A program made the translations under genes and the position numbers. A stretch of DNA of 49,648 nucleotides from an uncultured Lentisphaeria bacterium. Its GTDB lineage: Bacteria > Verrucomicrobiota > Lentisphaeria > Victivallales > Victivallaceae. Positions within the stretch are counted from its first letter, which is position 1, and each line of letters begins with the position of its first letter. Location of the stretch: assembly GCA_949298075.1 (NCBI GenBank), contig CASFVA010000069.1, positions 1-49,648 of the forward strand, read 5' to 3'. The notes beneath the pieces are model-generated. The model did no database searches. It saw only the letters and a list, made by a program, of their open reading frames with translations, and had not been told where the DNA came from. Below are positions 25,852 through 34,412 of this stretch, piece after piece.

Positions 25852-26469
25852 TCAGAAGCGCCGAATCAGCAGCGCCGCCACTCCGGCGATACCGGCTTCG
25901 CCGGACCGGCAAATCCGTCCGGGAGCAGTGCCGCCGGCTTCGCGCAGTTCGAACCGGCCGCCCTCCCCCGGATAGTAGCTGCGGAAAACGGCTCCCTCCG
26001 GAGTCACTGCGGCCACAATGTCGCCGGGACGCGGTTCGGCCTCCGGCGCCACCAGGATCAGATCCCCGGCCCAGATGCCAAGTTCACGCATGGCGTCATC
26101 CCGGACCCGGAGCGCAAATCCGACGTCATGAACACCGTCATACATGGTCCGGTTGATGATGAGTTCCCCCTCCCGGCAGCGGGAGCTCTCGGCGACGCTG
26201 CCGGTCAGATCCCGGAACACCGGCACCGCAACGGCGCCCCGCACCGACCGGGTACCGGGAAAATGGCGCGAAAGCGCAATACTCCGGGCTTTTGAACTGC
26301 GGCTCAGCTGATTTTTGCGCTGAAGCGCCCGCAGATGGGCAAATACGGTTGATGTTTTGATTCCGAAATTTTCCGAAATTTCAGACACGGTGGGCGGCAT
26401 GCCGTAACGCCGGATGAAACCCTCGATGAAATCCAGAATTTTCCGCTGCTTTTCCGTGAGTTTTTTCAT
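25852..26469 (-). CDS. LexA-like repressor without the Ser-Lys dyad
   Basis: 205 residues from ATG 26469 (AGGAGG five bases upstream); an in-frame GTG at 26475 is less likely. The N-terminal winged helix matches LexA well (LTEKQRKILDFIEGFI, then GMPPTVSEISENFGI and TSTVFAHLRALQRKNQL). The C-terminal half is the S24 peptidase fold (FALRVRDDAMRELGIWAGDLILV, GDIVAAVTPEGAVFRSYY), but the catalytic Ser is A126 and the catalytic Lys is R163. These two are 37 residues apart, exactly as S119 and K156 in E. coli LexA. The Ala-Gly cleavage site is also missing (the aligned region reads DLTGSVAESS). It should therefore bind DNA but not self-cleave. It lies last in a likely transcript with mutM. Confidence 0.88.
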   Translation of the reverse strand: MKKLTEKQRKILDFIEGFIRRYGMPPTVSEISENFGIKTSTVFAHLRALQRKNQLSRSSKARSIALSRHFPGTRSVRGAVAVPVFRDLTGSVAESSRCREGELIINRTMYDGVHDVGFALRVRDDAMRELGIWAGDLILVAPEAEPRPGDIVAAVTPEGAVFRSYYPGEGGRFELREAGGTAPGRICRSGEAGIAGVAALLIRRF

Positions 26470-26524
26470 GTTCACCTCCTCCGGTCAGGCCACCGCAGCC
26501 GGACCGGAACCGGCGGGCACCGGA

Positions 26525-27010
26525 TCAGAAGAACCGGAATCCCCAGCCGACAATATCCGGACGTCCGTCCAGCCAGCCGACCTGAATCTGGTAGATCAGA
26601 TCGCGGTGCACCGGTTCGCCTTTGCCCGGGTCCGGAGTTTTGACAAACGATAACTTCCACAGATAGGAATGAATCACGTTCTGGTTGAGTTCACCCATGA
26701 ACGCGATCTTCTCAAGAGTTCCGAAGCGTGTTGCCAGCTCCTCGCGCAACCGGTCGAACTTCTCTTCGGTAACCTGATCGGCACCGGAGGCCGGAGCCGC
26801 GGCGCGCCAGGTTTCAAATTTTCCGGTTCGCAGTGCCTCGCCCACTGCGGTCATGTAACGGCCGGCCAGCGCTTCAGCCGGCTCCCGTCCCTCAGCCGGG
26901 ATGCCGACCGGAGTCCGATTCGGTTCCGCCTGGCCGGAGGCACACCCCGCCGCCAGCAACACCGCGGCCAGAATAACGGTCCGGCGGCAGATCAGATTGA
27001 ATTTTTTCAT
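26525..27010 (-). CDS. Lipoprotein of unknown function
   Basis: 161 residues from ATG 27010 with GGAGG nine bases upstream. The N-terminus is a clear lipoprotein signal (VILAAVLLAAGC). The mature part has a helical start (EALAGRYMTAVGEALRTGKFETW) and a beta-rich end (LIYQIQVGWLDGRPDIVGWGFRFF), a pattern that could be an NTF2/SnoaL-like fold, but I do not recognise a named family. It sits between mutM (104 bases upstream) and the lexA-like gene (55 bases downstream), all on the minus strand; a functional link to DNA repair is not evident. Confidence 0.8.
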   Translation of the reverse strand: MKKFNLICRRTVILAAVLLAAGCASGQAEPNRTPVGIPAEGREPAEALAGRYMTAVGEALRTGKFETWRAAAPASGADQVTEEKFDRLREELATRFGTLEKIAFMGELNQNVIHSYLWKLSFVKTPDPGKGEPVHRDLIYQIQVGWLDGRPDIVGWGFRFF

Positions 27011-27113
27011 GGTCCGTTTCCTCCCTGGTTTTGTGCAGCCGCCGGCGCGATGCAGACGCGGCCGGTCGGATGATGCGTTCTCCCGGATTCCGCCTGTTCG
27101 GCGCAATCCGGAC

Positions 27114-27941
27114 TCATCGCGACTGACATCGGGGACAGTAACAGGAACTGCGTCCGCCCAGCCGGAGACATTCCACCACAGCGCCGCACCGCGGACAGGG
27201 GCGTCCCTTACGGCCGTATATCTGCAGTTCCTGCACAAATTTGCCCTCGCTGCCATCCACGTTCTGAAAATCGGAAATCGTCGTGCCGCCCAGCTCAATG
27301 GCCCGGGCAAGAATCCGCCGGGCTTCTGAGACCACAACCACGCACTCCGGAAGCGTCAGGTCTCCGGCGGGGCGGGCCGGATGAATCCGCGACGCAAACA
27401 GCGTCTCGGTGGCGTAAATGTTGCCGATGCCAACCACCACCGCATTATCCATCAGAAAATTCTTGACACAGCCGCTCCGGCGCCGGGAGCATTTGAAAAG
27501 ATAATCCGCGGTAAAATCCGGAGTCAGCGGCTCGACTCCAAGTCCGGCCAACTGCACCGGCCAGCGTCCGGGGGAGTTCAAATCGACCACCTCGAACAGG
27601 CTGAAACGCCTGGTGCATTCAAACCGGAAAATTCCGCCGTCGGCAAGATGCAGAAACACATGCTCATGCCGGCGGCGCGGTACCCGGGCATCTTCAATCC
27701 GGACCACCCCGGACATGCCGAAATGCATGAGCAGACCGCGCCCGTCGTCAAGATCGGCGACCAGATAGCGGCCGCGCCGTCGGACGTCCGTGATGCGCCG
27801 CCCCTCGAGTCCGGCCGAAAGCAGCGGCAGCAGACTGGTGCGCATGGCCGGAGTGAATACTTCAACCTTGACAATGGTACGGCCGACGAGTCCGCGTTTC
27901 AGCGCCCGTCCGATGTTTTCCGCTTCCGGCAGTTCCGGCAT
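27114..27941 (-). CDS. mutM: Formamidopyrimidine-DNA glycosylase
   Basis: 275 residues from ATG 27941 (AGGA six bases upstream). The mature enzyme starts PELPEAE, giving the catalytic proline and Glu. HFGMSGVVRI and GIGNIYATE(TLF) are the H2TH and DNA-binding motifs, and the C-terminus is a four-Cys zinc finger (CPRCGAVVECL ... CYCPRC). It excises 8-oxoguanine and formamidopyrimidines and nicks the abasic site. The promoter appears to be TTGCTT-16-TATATT at 28003-28030, with a 20-base GC palindrome in the leader. Head of the mutM-lipoprotein-lexA-like group. Confidence 0.95.
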   Translation of the reverse strand: MPELPEAENIGRALKRGLVGRTIVKVEVFTPAMRTSLLPLLSAGLEGRRITDVRRRGRYLVADLDDGRGLLMHFGMSGVVRIEDARVPRRRHEHVFLHLADGGIFRFECTRRFSLFEVVDLNSPGRWPVQLAGLGVEPLTPDFTADYLFKCSRRRSGCVKNFLMDNAVVVGIGNIYATETLFASRIHPARPAGDLTLPECVVVVSEARRILARAIELGGTTISDFQNVDGSEGKFVQELQIYGRKGRPCPRCGAVVECLRLGGRSSCYCPRCQSR

Positions 27942-27959
27942 GATCGTTCCTGAAGTTGT

Positions 27960-27979
27960 CCGGCGCCGGCCGGCGCCGG
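27960..27979. repeat. 20-base GC palindrome in the mutM leader
   Basis: Two copies of the self-complementary decamer CCGGCGCCGG in tandem, so the whole 20 bases is a palindrome. It lies between the promoter and the mutM ribosome site; it could fold in the mRNA or bind a protein. Confidence 0.5.
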
Positions 27980-28002
27980 CGCATTTACCGATGATTTGCT
28001 GC

Positions 28003-28030
28003 AATATAATGGAATCCGGCAAAAAAGCAA
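28003..28030 (-). promoter_or_regulatory. Probable promoter of mutM
   Basis: On the minus strand TTGCTT (28025-28030), 16-base spacer, TATATT (28003-28008). Confidence 0.45.
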
Positions 28031-28225
28031 GTTTTCAGCGATAAAAAAACATCAGTCCGGCCCCCCCGCCGCCTGAAACGCGAATCTCCGGAGCCGGAGC
28101 CGGACAAATCGCGGTCGCGAACACCGACGGCGGAAAAGTTGCCAAAAATCCGGACCGGCGACTTGTAAAAAACACCGGGAACTGGCACATTATATAGTGA
28201 TTGGGTTTATAATTCTGGAGTTGAA

Positions 28226-28621
28226 ATGTGCGATCCGGATTTTGACAAGGGCGGCGGACTGCTGCCCGCCATCGCCCAGGACTGGCAGAGCGGCGAAGTG
28301 CTGATGTTCGCCTATATGTCTCCGGAGTCCTGGCGGGAAACACTGCGCACCGGCTGCGCGGTGTATTATTCACGCAGCCGCCGCAAACTGTGGAAAAAGG
28401 GCGAGGAGAGCGGCCATACTCAAATCGTCCGGGAAATACTGCTCGACTGCGACCGGGACACCGTGCTGCTCAAGGTCGAACAAGTCGGCGGCGCCGCCTG
28501 TCACACCGGGCACCGCAGCTGCTTCTTCACTCGCGTTGAAGCCGGCGGCACCATCCGGGAAATTGCCGACCGGGTGTTTGATCCGGATCAGATTTACCGC
28601 GACCGGGGAGAGCGGTCATGA
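28226..28621 (+). CDS. hisI: Phosphoribosyl-AMP cyclohydrolase
   Basis: 131 residues, the third step of histidine synthesis. Motifs: [61 protein letters not shown], which hold the Mg/Zn ligands (DCDxD and the Cys residues). It is the single-function enzyme without the HisE domain, and no other his gene is in the window. GGAG lies before the ATG. Its stop overlaps the start of the murB-ddl gene by 4 bases (ATGA), so translation of the two should be coupled. Confidence 0.95.
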   Translation: MCDPDFDKGGGLLPAIAQDWQSGEVLMFAYMSPESWRETLRTGCAVYYSRSRRKLWKKGEESGHTQIVREILLDCDRDTVLLKVEQVGGAACHTGHRSCFFTRVEAGGTIREIADRVFDPDQIYRDRGERS

Positions 28622-30678
28622 AAAACCTGCTGCGACGACGCCTGCCCGGTTTGCGTGTACTCACCGAGGTCTCCTACCGCGAACTGACCACCCTGGGAGT
28701 CGGCTCCCGGCTGCCGCTGCTGGCTGAACCGGCCAGCGTCGCGGAACTGGCGGAGCTGATCAAACTGCTCAAGCGGGAACACATCGCCTATTTCGTTTTC
28801 GGCGGCGGCAGCAATGTCGTCGGCATGGACTCGCCCTACCGGGGGGTGGGAATCCGGCTGGCTGCGGAAAGTTTTTCAGGTTACGTCCGCGAAAGCAACC
28901 TCTTCTATTGCGGCGCCCAGGTTAAACTGCCGGTATTCGCCGCCGCCATGGCCAATCTCGGAATGAGCGGAGTCTCCAAACTGATCGGCATTCCCGGCAC
29001 GCTGGGCGGAGCAGTCCGCATGAACGCCGGAACTGCCGGCACCACCATTGGCGAAGCGGTGCGCTTCGTCGAGGGAATCGACGGCGCCGGCAACCCCTGG
29101 AAAGCCGATGCCGCCGAACTCAGCTGGAACTACCGTTCGACCTCGATTCCCGGCGATGTCATCATCACCCGCATCACCCTGGAGCTCGCCCCGGGATCGG
29201 TGGAGGCGGAGCGGGCAATCATCGCCGATGAGCTTGCCGCGCGCCGCCGCCGGGAACCGGAGGGGCGTACCGCCGGATGCGCTTTCCGCAACGTTTCTGA
29301 CCTCGAACCGGCCGGACTGCTCATCGACCGGTGCGGCTTGCGCGGATTCCGGATCGGCGACGTTGAAATCAGCCCCAAACACGCCAACTATCTGCTCAAC
29401 CACGGTTCCGCCTCCGAGGCCGACTATCTGGAAATGATCAAGCTCATCCGCCGCTGCGTGGCGGAACGGTTCGGCTTTTACCTTGAATTGGAAACCGTAC
29501 CGGTCAATCCCGAACTCAATGCCGACTTCAGGAACGACTGGCCGGCACCTCGGGTCAACGTGCTGTACGGCGGCAACTCCAGTGAACGGGAGGTGTCGCT
29601 CAACAGCGGCGCCGCCATCGCCGCCGCTCTCCGCCGCGGCGGATTCAGGGTGGAGCTAACCGACCTGCGCAAATGCCGGCTGACACCGTCGATGCGCCGG
29701 TGCGAAGTGGTCTATCCCGGACTTCACGGCGGATTTGGTGAAAACGGCGAACTTCAGGCCCTGCTGGAAAGGCACCGGATCAATTTCATCGGCTCCGGAG
29801 CGACGGCCAGCGCACTGGCCATGGATAAAATCGCCACCAAAAAACTGCTTGACCGCCTGAAGCTGCCGACCGCGAACTGGGCGGTGATCGACCGCAGTCA
29901 CCGGGAACTGCCCGCCGGATTGCAGCTGCCGGTCATCGTCAAGGTTCCGGACGAGGGATCAACGGTGGGCATTGTCAGAATCAATACCGCCGGGGAGTGG
30001 AAGACGGCGGTCGCCGCGGAATTCAAACTGGCCGACCGGCTGCTGGTGGAAGAATACATTGACGGTGTCGAAATCACCGTGCCGATTCTCAACGGCGAAG
30101 CCCTGGAGGCGATTGAGATCCGCAGCCCGGGCGGATTCTACGATTACGACGCCAAATATCTGTACAAAAAAGGGCATACCGAGTATTTCTGCCCGCCGGA
30201 ATCGCTGGACGCGGAGGTGATTGCTGAAGCCAAACGCATTGCGCTGGCTTTTTACCGGGCGTCAGGGTGCCGCGACCTGCTCCGGGTCGACTTCATCGTG
30301 GGCAAGGATCGCGTGCCGTATGTGCTTGAGGGCAACACTCTGCCGGGCTGCACCGCCACCAGTCTGGTGCCCAAGGCGGCGCGCGCCGGCGGTATATCTT
30401 TTGAGCGGATGACTTCGACATTGGTGTACGCCGCCATGAAACGGGCCGTGGTGGAACACCGCGGACATGAACCGAAACGTCAGCATGAAAAACGCACGGC
30501 GCTGCTGCTGCGCCGTTTTCTGTTGTGTCCGGCGGCAGTGCTGCCCGGATTGGGATTCATGTTCACCGGAGTAAAACTCCAGCTGGCCGGATCACTGCCG
30601 GCCCTGGCCCTGACCGTGACGGGAGCGTTGCTGGTGCTGGCCGGAGCCGCCGCATTGCTGAACCGGGTGGAAAAATAA
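28618..30678 (+). CDS. murB-ddl: MurB-Ddl fusion: UDP-MurNAc dehydrogenase / D-Ala-D-Ala ligase
   Basis: 686 residues in one frame. Residues 1-300 are MurB: FAD loop G62-[26 protein letters not shown] with C221 at the usual Ser proton-donor position (a Cys variant also seen in other MurBs), and E292 near the end of the domain. Residues about 307-625 are D-Ala-D-Ala ligase: [43 protein letters not shown] and [14 protein letters not shown]. The last 60 residues add two hydrophobic spans ([18 protein letters not shown] and [19 protein letters not shown]), which would tie the enzyme to the membrane. Both active sites look intact. It makes UDP-MurNAc and the D-Ala-D-Ala dipeptide of peptidoglycan. 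No internal stop or frameshift. Confidence 0.93.
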   Translation: MKNLLRRRLPGLRVLTEVSYRELTTLGVGSRLPLLAEPASVAELAELIKLLKREHIAYFVFGGGSNVVGMDSPYRGVGIRLAAESFSGYVRESNLFYCGAQVKLPVFAAAMANLGMSGVSKLIGIPGTLGGAVRMNAGTAGTTIGEAVRFVEGIDGAGNPWKADAAELSWNYRSTSIPGDVIITRITLELAPGSVEAERAIIADELAARRRREPEGRTAGCAFRNVSDLEPAGLLIDRCGLRGFRIGDVEISPKHANYLLNHGSASEADYLEMIKLIRRCVAERFGFYLELETVPVNPELNADFRNDWPAPRVNVLYGGNSSEREVSLNSGAAIAAALRRGGFRVELTDLRKCRLTPSMRRCEVVYPGLHGGFGENGELQALLERHRINFIGSGATASALAMDKIATKKLLDRLKLPTANWAVIDRSHRELPAGLQLPVIVKVPDEGSTVGIVRINTAGEWKTAVAAEFKLADRLLVEEYIDGVEITVPILNGEALEAIEIRSPGGFYDYDAKYLYKKGHTEYFCPPESLDAEVIAEAKRIALAFYRASGCRDLLRVDFIVGKDRVPYVLEGNTLPGCTATSLVPKAARAGGISFERMTSTLVYAAMKRAVVEHRGHEPKRQHEKRTALLLRRFLLCPAAVLPGLGFMFTGVKLQLAGSLPALALTVTGALLVLAGAAALLNRVEK

Positions 30679-30690
30679 GGATTTATTTTC

Positions 30691-31818
30691 ATGAAAATTT
30701 CAAAGCTTTTCAAACTGGCCGCCGCGATTCTGGCGGCAACGCTGTATCTGCCACCCCTGCCGGCAGCGGAAATCGGCGGACCAGCCCCCGGTTTCAAACC
30801 GTCGGAATGGCTGAACGGCAAACCGGTTACGCCGGAAACCGAGCGCGGCAGAGGCGCCACAGTGCTGATGTTCTGGGTTCCTGCCCCCCGCAGTGAAGTT
30901 GCGTTGCGCCAGTTCATGGCGGCCATCGAACGCTGCAAAGGCAAGGCGGTCAGATTCGCCGTGGTCTCCTGCAGCGACCGCGCCCGGACCGAAGCCGCGG
31001 TCAAATCCGCGGCGCTGCCCTGCTCCCTGGCGCTGGCGGACCTCGCTGCCGCCCGGGCTTTCATGCGCTCCAATGACCGGCTGCCGCTGGCGGTGGTAAT
31101 CGGCAGCGACGGCCGGCTGCTCTGGCGCGGCACTCCCGGCGCGGTCGGCAGGATCGCGGAGTCCGTCGCCGACGGCTCCTACAATCTGGACGACACGATC
31201 CGCAAGGAGAAATTCTCGCTGGAGTTCGCCGCCGCCCTGCAGAAATCCGACTTCAAAACCGCGCTCAAGCTGATCGATGCCGAACTCGGGCACAACTCGG
31301 ACAGCGCCGAACTGCTCTCACTCAAGGCCGCCCTGCTCGTCCAGAAACTCGACCGGCCGGATGAAGCCCTGGCGGCCGTTGAAGCCGGAATTGCCGCGAA
31401 TCCCAAAAATGCGGCCATCTACGATCTCGGCGTAAAAATCATGCATTCCATCGGCCGGGAAGAGCGCCTGGCTCCGCTTTACCGCCGCCTTGCCGCCGAA
31501 TTTCCCGACCGTCCCGACATGCTGATGAAGTTCGCCGACTTCGAGATGTCCCGCCCGGTGGAGGACATGCGACCGGAATGCATCCAGAATCTGGCGGTCG
31601 CCGCCCTCGCTTCGCCGAAATTTGCCGACGACCACGAAAAAGGCATGATTACGTTCGGCTATTCGCGGGCCATGTACCTCTGCGGGCGTCCAGATCTGGC
31701 CCTGACGGCCATCAAGCAGGCGCTGCCGCTGCTGAAAGGCTCCAAAGAATACGAGAGTGCCAAAAAATACGCGGCTTTCTACAACCGGGTAGCGGTAATT
31801 TCCAGCCAGCTTAAATAA
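30691..31818 (+). CDS. Exported TlpA-like/TPR protein lacking the CXXC pair
   Basis: 375 residues with a cleavable-type signal peptide (LAAAILAATLYLPPLPAAE). Residues about 28-155 follow a thioredoxin/AhpC-TSA plan: GGPAPGFKPSEWLNG, VLMFWVPAPRSEVALRQF, PLAVVIGSDGRLLWRGTPG. The redox CXXC is replaced by VPAPRS, so it should not be a dithiol oxidoreductase. From about 170 on, several tetratricopeptide-like helix pairs follow (DFKTALKLIDAEL, RPDEALAAVEAGIAANPKNAAIYDLG, RPDLALTAIKQALPLL). This suggests a periplasmic scaffold or binding protein. It starts 12 bases after the murB-ddl stop and leads into the zinc transport genes. Confidence 0.82.
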   Translation: MKISKLFKLAAAILAATLYLPPLPAAEIGGPAPGFKPSEWLNGKPVTPETERGRGATVLMFWVPAPRSEVALRQFMAAIERCKGKAVRFAVVSCSDRARTEAAVKSAALPCSLALADLAAARAFMRSNDRLPLAVVIGSDGRLLWRGTPGAVGRIAESVADGSYNLDDTIRKEKFSLEFAAALQKSDFKTALKLIDAELGHNSDSAELLSLKAALLVQKLDRPDEALAAVEAGIAANPKNAAIYDLGVKIMHSIGREERLAPLYRRLAAEFPDRPDMLMKFADFEMSRPVEDMRPECIQNLAVAALASPKFADDHEKGMITFGYSRAMYLCGRPDLALTAIKQALPLLKGSKEYESAKKYAAFYNRVAVISSQLK

Positions 31819-31847
31819 ACAAGCAAGTGTCACACGGAGCCTGATTC

Positions 31848-32762
31848 ATGTTCAAACTGCGCCATTGTCAATTTCTGCCGATCCTGCCGGCGGCACTTTT
31901 TCTGGTTCTGACCGGCTGTTCAGATTCAACGCCTGAAGCCTCCGGAAAACTCCGGGTGGCCGCCGGAATTCCCCCGGTCGCCGGGCTGGTCGCCGCCATC
32001 GGCGGCGACAGCGTCGAAGTCACCACCCTCCTGCCGGAAGGACGCAGTCCTCACGACTATTCGCCGGTACCGGGAACCATCCGTGCGGCGGCGCTTTCAA
32101 AGATCTATTTCGACTCCGGACTGCCTTTTGAAGCCAAGGCGGTCAAACCGCTCGGCTCGACGGTCAGGATCATCGATGTGACCGCCGGAGTGCACCGGAT
32201 CCCCTTCTCGGCCGACTCCTGTTCCGAAGCTGAACCGCACGACCACGACCACGATCACGATCATACCGGGATGGATCCGCACGTCTGGCTGTCGCTTCCC
32301 AACCTGGCGGTGATGGCCCGCAACATTGCCGCGGCCCTTTCCGAAGCCGATCCCGGCCACGCCGCCGCCTACCGCGAACGCCTGGATGCAGTCGAGGCCG
32401 ACATCGCGGCGGCCGCGAAACACGCCGCCGACACACTGATGGCGTACCGGGGACGCAGCTTTTACGTCTATCATCCGGCTTTCGGCTACTACGCCGACAT
32501 GACCGGACTGCGCCAGATCGCCGTCGAGCTCGGCGGACGGGAACCGCAGCCCGCCCGCCTGGCCGACGTCATCCGGCGGGCCAGGAAGGACAAGGTCCGG
32601 GTGATTTTTGTGCAGAAGCAATTCAACCCGGCCAGCGCCACCGCGTTGTCCAAAGCCATCGGCGGCCGGGTGGAGGAACTGGATCCGCTCGCCGGCGACG
32701 CCGTCGCCAACATTGAAAAAATCACCACGGCGCTGGCCGCCGAGTTTGCCGGACAGCAGTGA
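31848..32762 (+). CDS. znuA: Zinc ABC transporter, substrate-binding lipoprotein
   Basis: 304 residues. Lipoprotein signal (ALFLVLTGC), then the cluster A-I metal-binding protein fold: VAAGIPPVAGLVAAIGGDSVEVTTLLPEGRSPHDYSP with the first His ligand, a His/Asp-rich loop (HDHDHDHDHTGMDPHVWLS) typical of zinc rather than manganese members, YHPAFGYYAD with the third ligand, and a C-terminal EELDPL. It captures Zn2+ in the periplasm for the ZnuBC transporter encoded next. znuC starts 2 bases after its stop. Confidence 0.93.
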   Translation: MFKLRHCQFLPILPAALFLVLTGCSDSTPEASGKLRVAAGIPPVAGLVAAIGGDSVEVTTLLPEGRSPHDYSPVPGTIRAAALSKIYFDSGLPFEAKAVKPLGSTVRIIDVTAGVHRIPFSADSCSEAEPHDHDHDHDHTGMDPHVWLSLPNLAVMARNIAAALSEADPGHAAAYRERLDAVEADIAAAAKHAADTLMAYRGRSFYVYHPAFGYYADMTGLRQIAVELGGREPQPARLADVIRRARKDKVRVIFVQKQFNPASATALSKAIGGRVEELDPLAGDAVANIEKITTALAAEFAGQQ

Positions 32763-32764
32763 TC

Positions 32765-33526
32765 ATGGAAAACATCGTGGAGATCAGCGGACTCGATTTC
32801 GGGTACGACAACTCTGAACCGATTCTGGAAAATGTCAATCTCCGCATCGGACGCGGACAATCCGGCTGTATTGTCGGCCCCAACGGCGGCGGCAAAAGCA
32901 CTCTGCTTAAGCTGCTGCTCGGGCTCCTGGAACCGGACCGCGGCCGCATCGAAGTTTTCGGACGGCCACCGCGTGAGGCCCGCAGCCGGGTCGGCTATAT
33001 GCCCCAGTACCACCAGCTTGATCCGGCCTTTCCGGCCACCGTCACCGAAGTGGTGCTTATGGGCCGCGCGTCCGGCGGACAATGGGGGCGGTATTCCCGG
33101 ACCGACCGCGAAGCCGCCGCCGCCGCCCTGGCCGAACTGGGACTGGCAGACCTGGGCCGCCGTTCGTTTGCCGCACTTTCGGGCGGCCAGCGGCAGCGGG
33201 TGCTGATCGCCCGGGCGCTTGCCGGAGCCCCTGAGCTGCTGCTGCTCGACGAACCGACCGCCAACATCGACCCCGGGGCCGAGGAGCAGTTTTACGCCAC
33301 GCTTGATGAACTGCGCCGGCGCATGACGGTGCTGACAGTTTCCCACGACCTGGGTTTTGTCTCGCGCGAAACCGACCTGGTGATTTGCGTCAACCGTCAG
33401 GTAAGCGTCCACGAGGCGGCCCGGTTCACCGCCGAAACCGCAAATGCGGTCTACCATCACGAAGTTAATCTCATCAAGCACGACCACGCCTGTTTCTGCC
33501 ACTGCGCCGGAGGACACCAACCATGA
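32765..33526 (+). CDS. znuC: Zinc ABC transporter, ATP-binding protein
   Basis: 253 residues from ATG 32765. Walker A GPNGGGKST, Q-loop YMPQYHQLDPAFPATV, signature LSGGQRQRVLIARAL, Walker B LLLLDEPTANID and switch His in TVSHDLGF. Energises Zn2+ import with ZnuA and ZnuB. The C-terminus is odd: after the normal domain it ends in NLIKHDHACFCHCAGGHQP, a run of His and Cys that could bind zinc and sense or limit uptake. Its stop overlaps znuB by 4 bases (ATGA). Confidence 0.93.
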   Translation: MENIVEISGLDFGYDNSEPILENVNLRIGRGQSGCIVGPNGGGKSTLLKLLLGLLEPDRGRIEVFGRPPREARSRVGYMPQYHQLDPAFPATVTEVVLMGRASGGQWGRYSRTDREAAAAALAELGLADLGRRSFAALSGGQRQRVLIARALAGAPELLLLDEPTANIDPGAEEQFYATLDELRRRMTVLTVSHDLGFVSRETDLVICVNRQVSVHEAARFTAETANAVYHHEVNLIKHDHACFCHCAGGHQP

Positions 33527-34380
33527 CCGGACTTCTGACTGATCTTTTCCGCCCGGAACTGGGTTTTCTGCGTTACGCCCTGCTGGCCGGCGCCCTGGCC
33601 GCTCCGGCGGTGGGCGTTGTCGGCACCATGGTGGTGACCAGGCGGATTTCCAGTCTGGCCGGAGCCAGCGCCCATGCGGCCCTGGGCGGGGTCGGCCTGG
33701 CCCTCTTCCTGCAGCGGGTACTGCTGTGGAACTGGTGTACTCCCACGCTCGGAGCCGTAGCCGGCGCCCTGGGGGCGGCCCTGCTGGTCGGCATCGTAAC
33801 CCTGCGGGCCCGGGAACGCGAGGACACCGTGATCGGCGCGGTGTGGGCACTGGGCATGTCGCTGGGACTGCTCTTTCTGAATTACACGCCCGGCTATGTG
33901 GACTGGCAGGGGTATTTATTCGGCAATATTCTGCTGCTGTCGGCCTCCGACGTCGGTCTGGTGCTGGCACTCGACGCGGTGGTGCTGATTCCGGCCGTAC
34001 TGTTTTACAACTCCATACTGGCGATGTCTTTCGACGCCACTTTCGCCGAGCTGCGCGGAATCCGGGTCGAACTGATCTATTTGGCCCTGCTCGCCATCAC
34101 CGCCTTCACAATCGTCGTGCTGATCAACGTCGTCGGCATCATTCTGGTGATCGCCCTGCTGACGCTGCCTGCCGCCGCCGCCGGCTGCCTTACCCGGCAC
34201 CTCTGGTCAATGATGACGGTCTCGGCGCTGCTGGCGCTGCTGGCCGTTGCCGGCGGTCTGCTGGCCAGTTACTGTTATCAGCTGCCGTCGGGGCCGGCCA
34301 TCGTGATTCTGGCGTCGGCGTTTTACGGTATAGCACTGATCCGGCACCGCTGGAAACGAAGCCGGGGTGCCTCGGTATAA
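33523..34380 (+). CDS. znuB: Zinc ABC transporter, permease
   Basis: 285 residues with about eight membrane spans; the family's GASAHAALGGVGLALFL near residue 47 and the C-terminal GIILVIALLTLPAAAAGCLT identify the ABC-3 permease family (ZnuB/MntB type). Coupled to znuC by a 4-base overlap. With znuA and znuC it forms a complete high-affinity zinc importer. No zur gene is present, and I could not identify a Zur box upstream of znuA, which is probably read from within the longer transcript. Confidence 0.93.
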   Translation: MTGLLTDLFRPELGFLRYALLAGALAAPAVGVVGTMVVTRRISSLAGASAHAALGGVGLALFLQRVLLWNWCTPTLGAVAGALGAALLVGIVTLRAREREDTVIGAVWALGMSLGLLFLNYTPGYVDWQGYLFGNILLLSASDVGLVLALDAVVLIPAVLFYNSILAMSFDATFAELRGIRVELIYLALLAITAFTIVVLINVVGIILVIALLTLPAAAAGCLTRHLWSMMTVSALLALLAVAGGLLASYCYQLPSGPAIVILASAFYGIALIRHRWKRSRGASV

Positions 34381-34381
34381 T
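34376..34381 (+). promoter_or_regulatory. Possible -10 box before the TPR lipoprotein gene
   Basis: A perfect TATAAT spans the last bases of znuB. The best -35 (TGGAAA at 34351) is 19 bases away, so the promoter is uncertain. Confidence 0.28.
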
Positions 34382-34412
34382 CGACTCAGCTAAACATGAG
34401 GATGACCACATT

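Noticed and set aside
26366..26390. Tandem TTCCGAAAT within the lexA-like gene, considered as an operator.
   Set aside because: It lies inside the coding region and encodes the conserved SEISENFGIK helix region; no promoter is nearby.
28181..28200. A TGGCAC resembling a sigma54 -24 element before hisI.
   Set aside because: The matching -12 GC element is missing at the required spacing.
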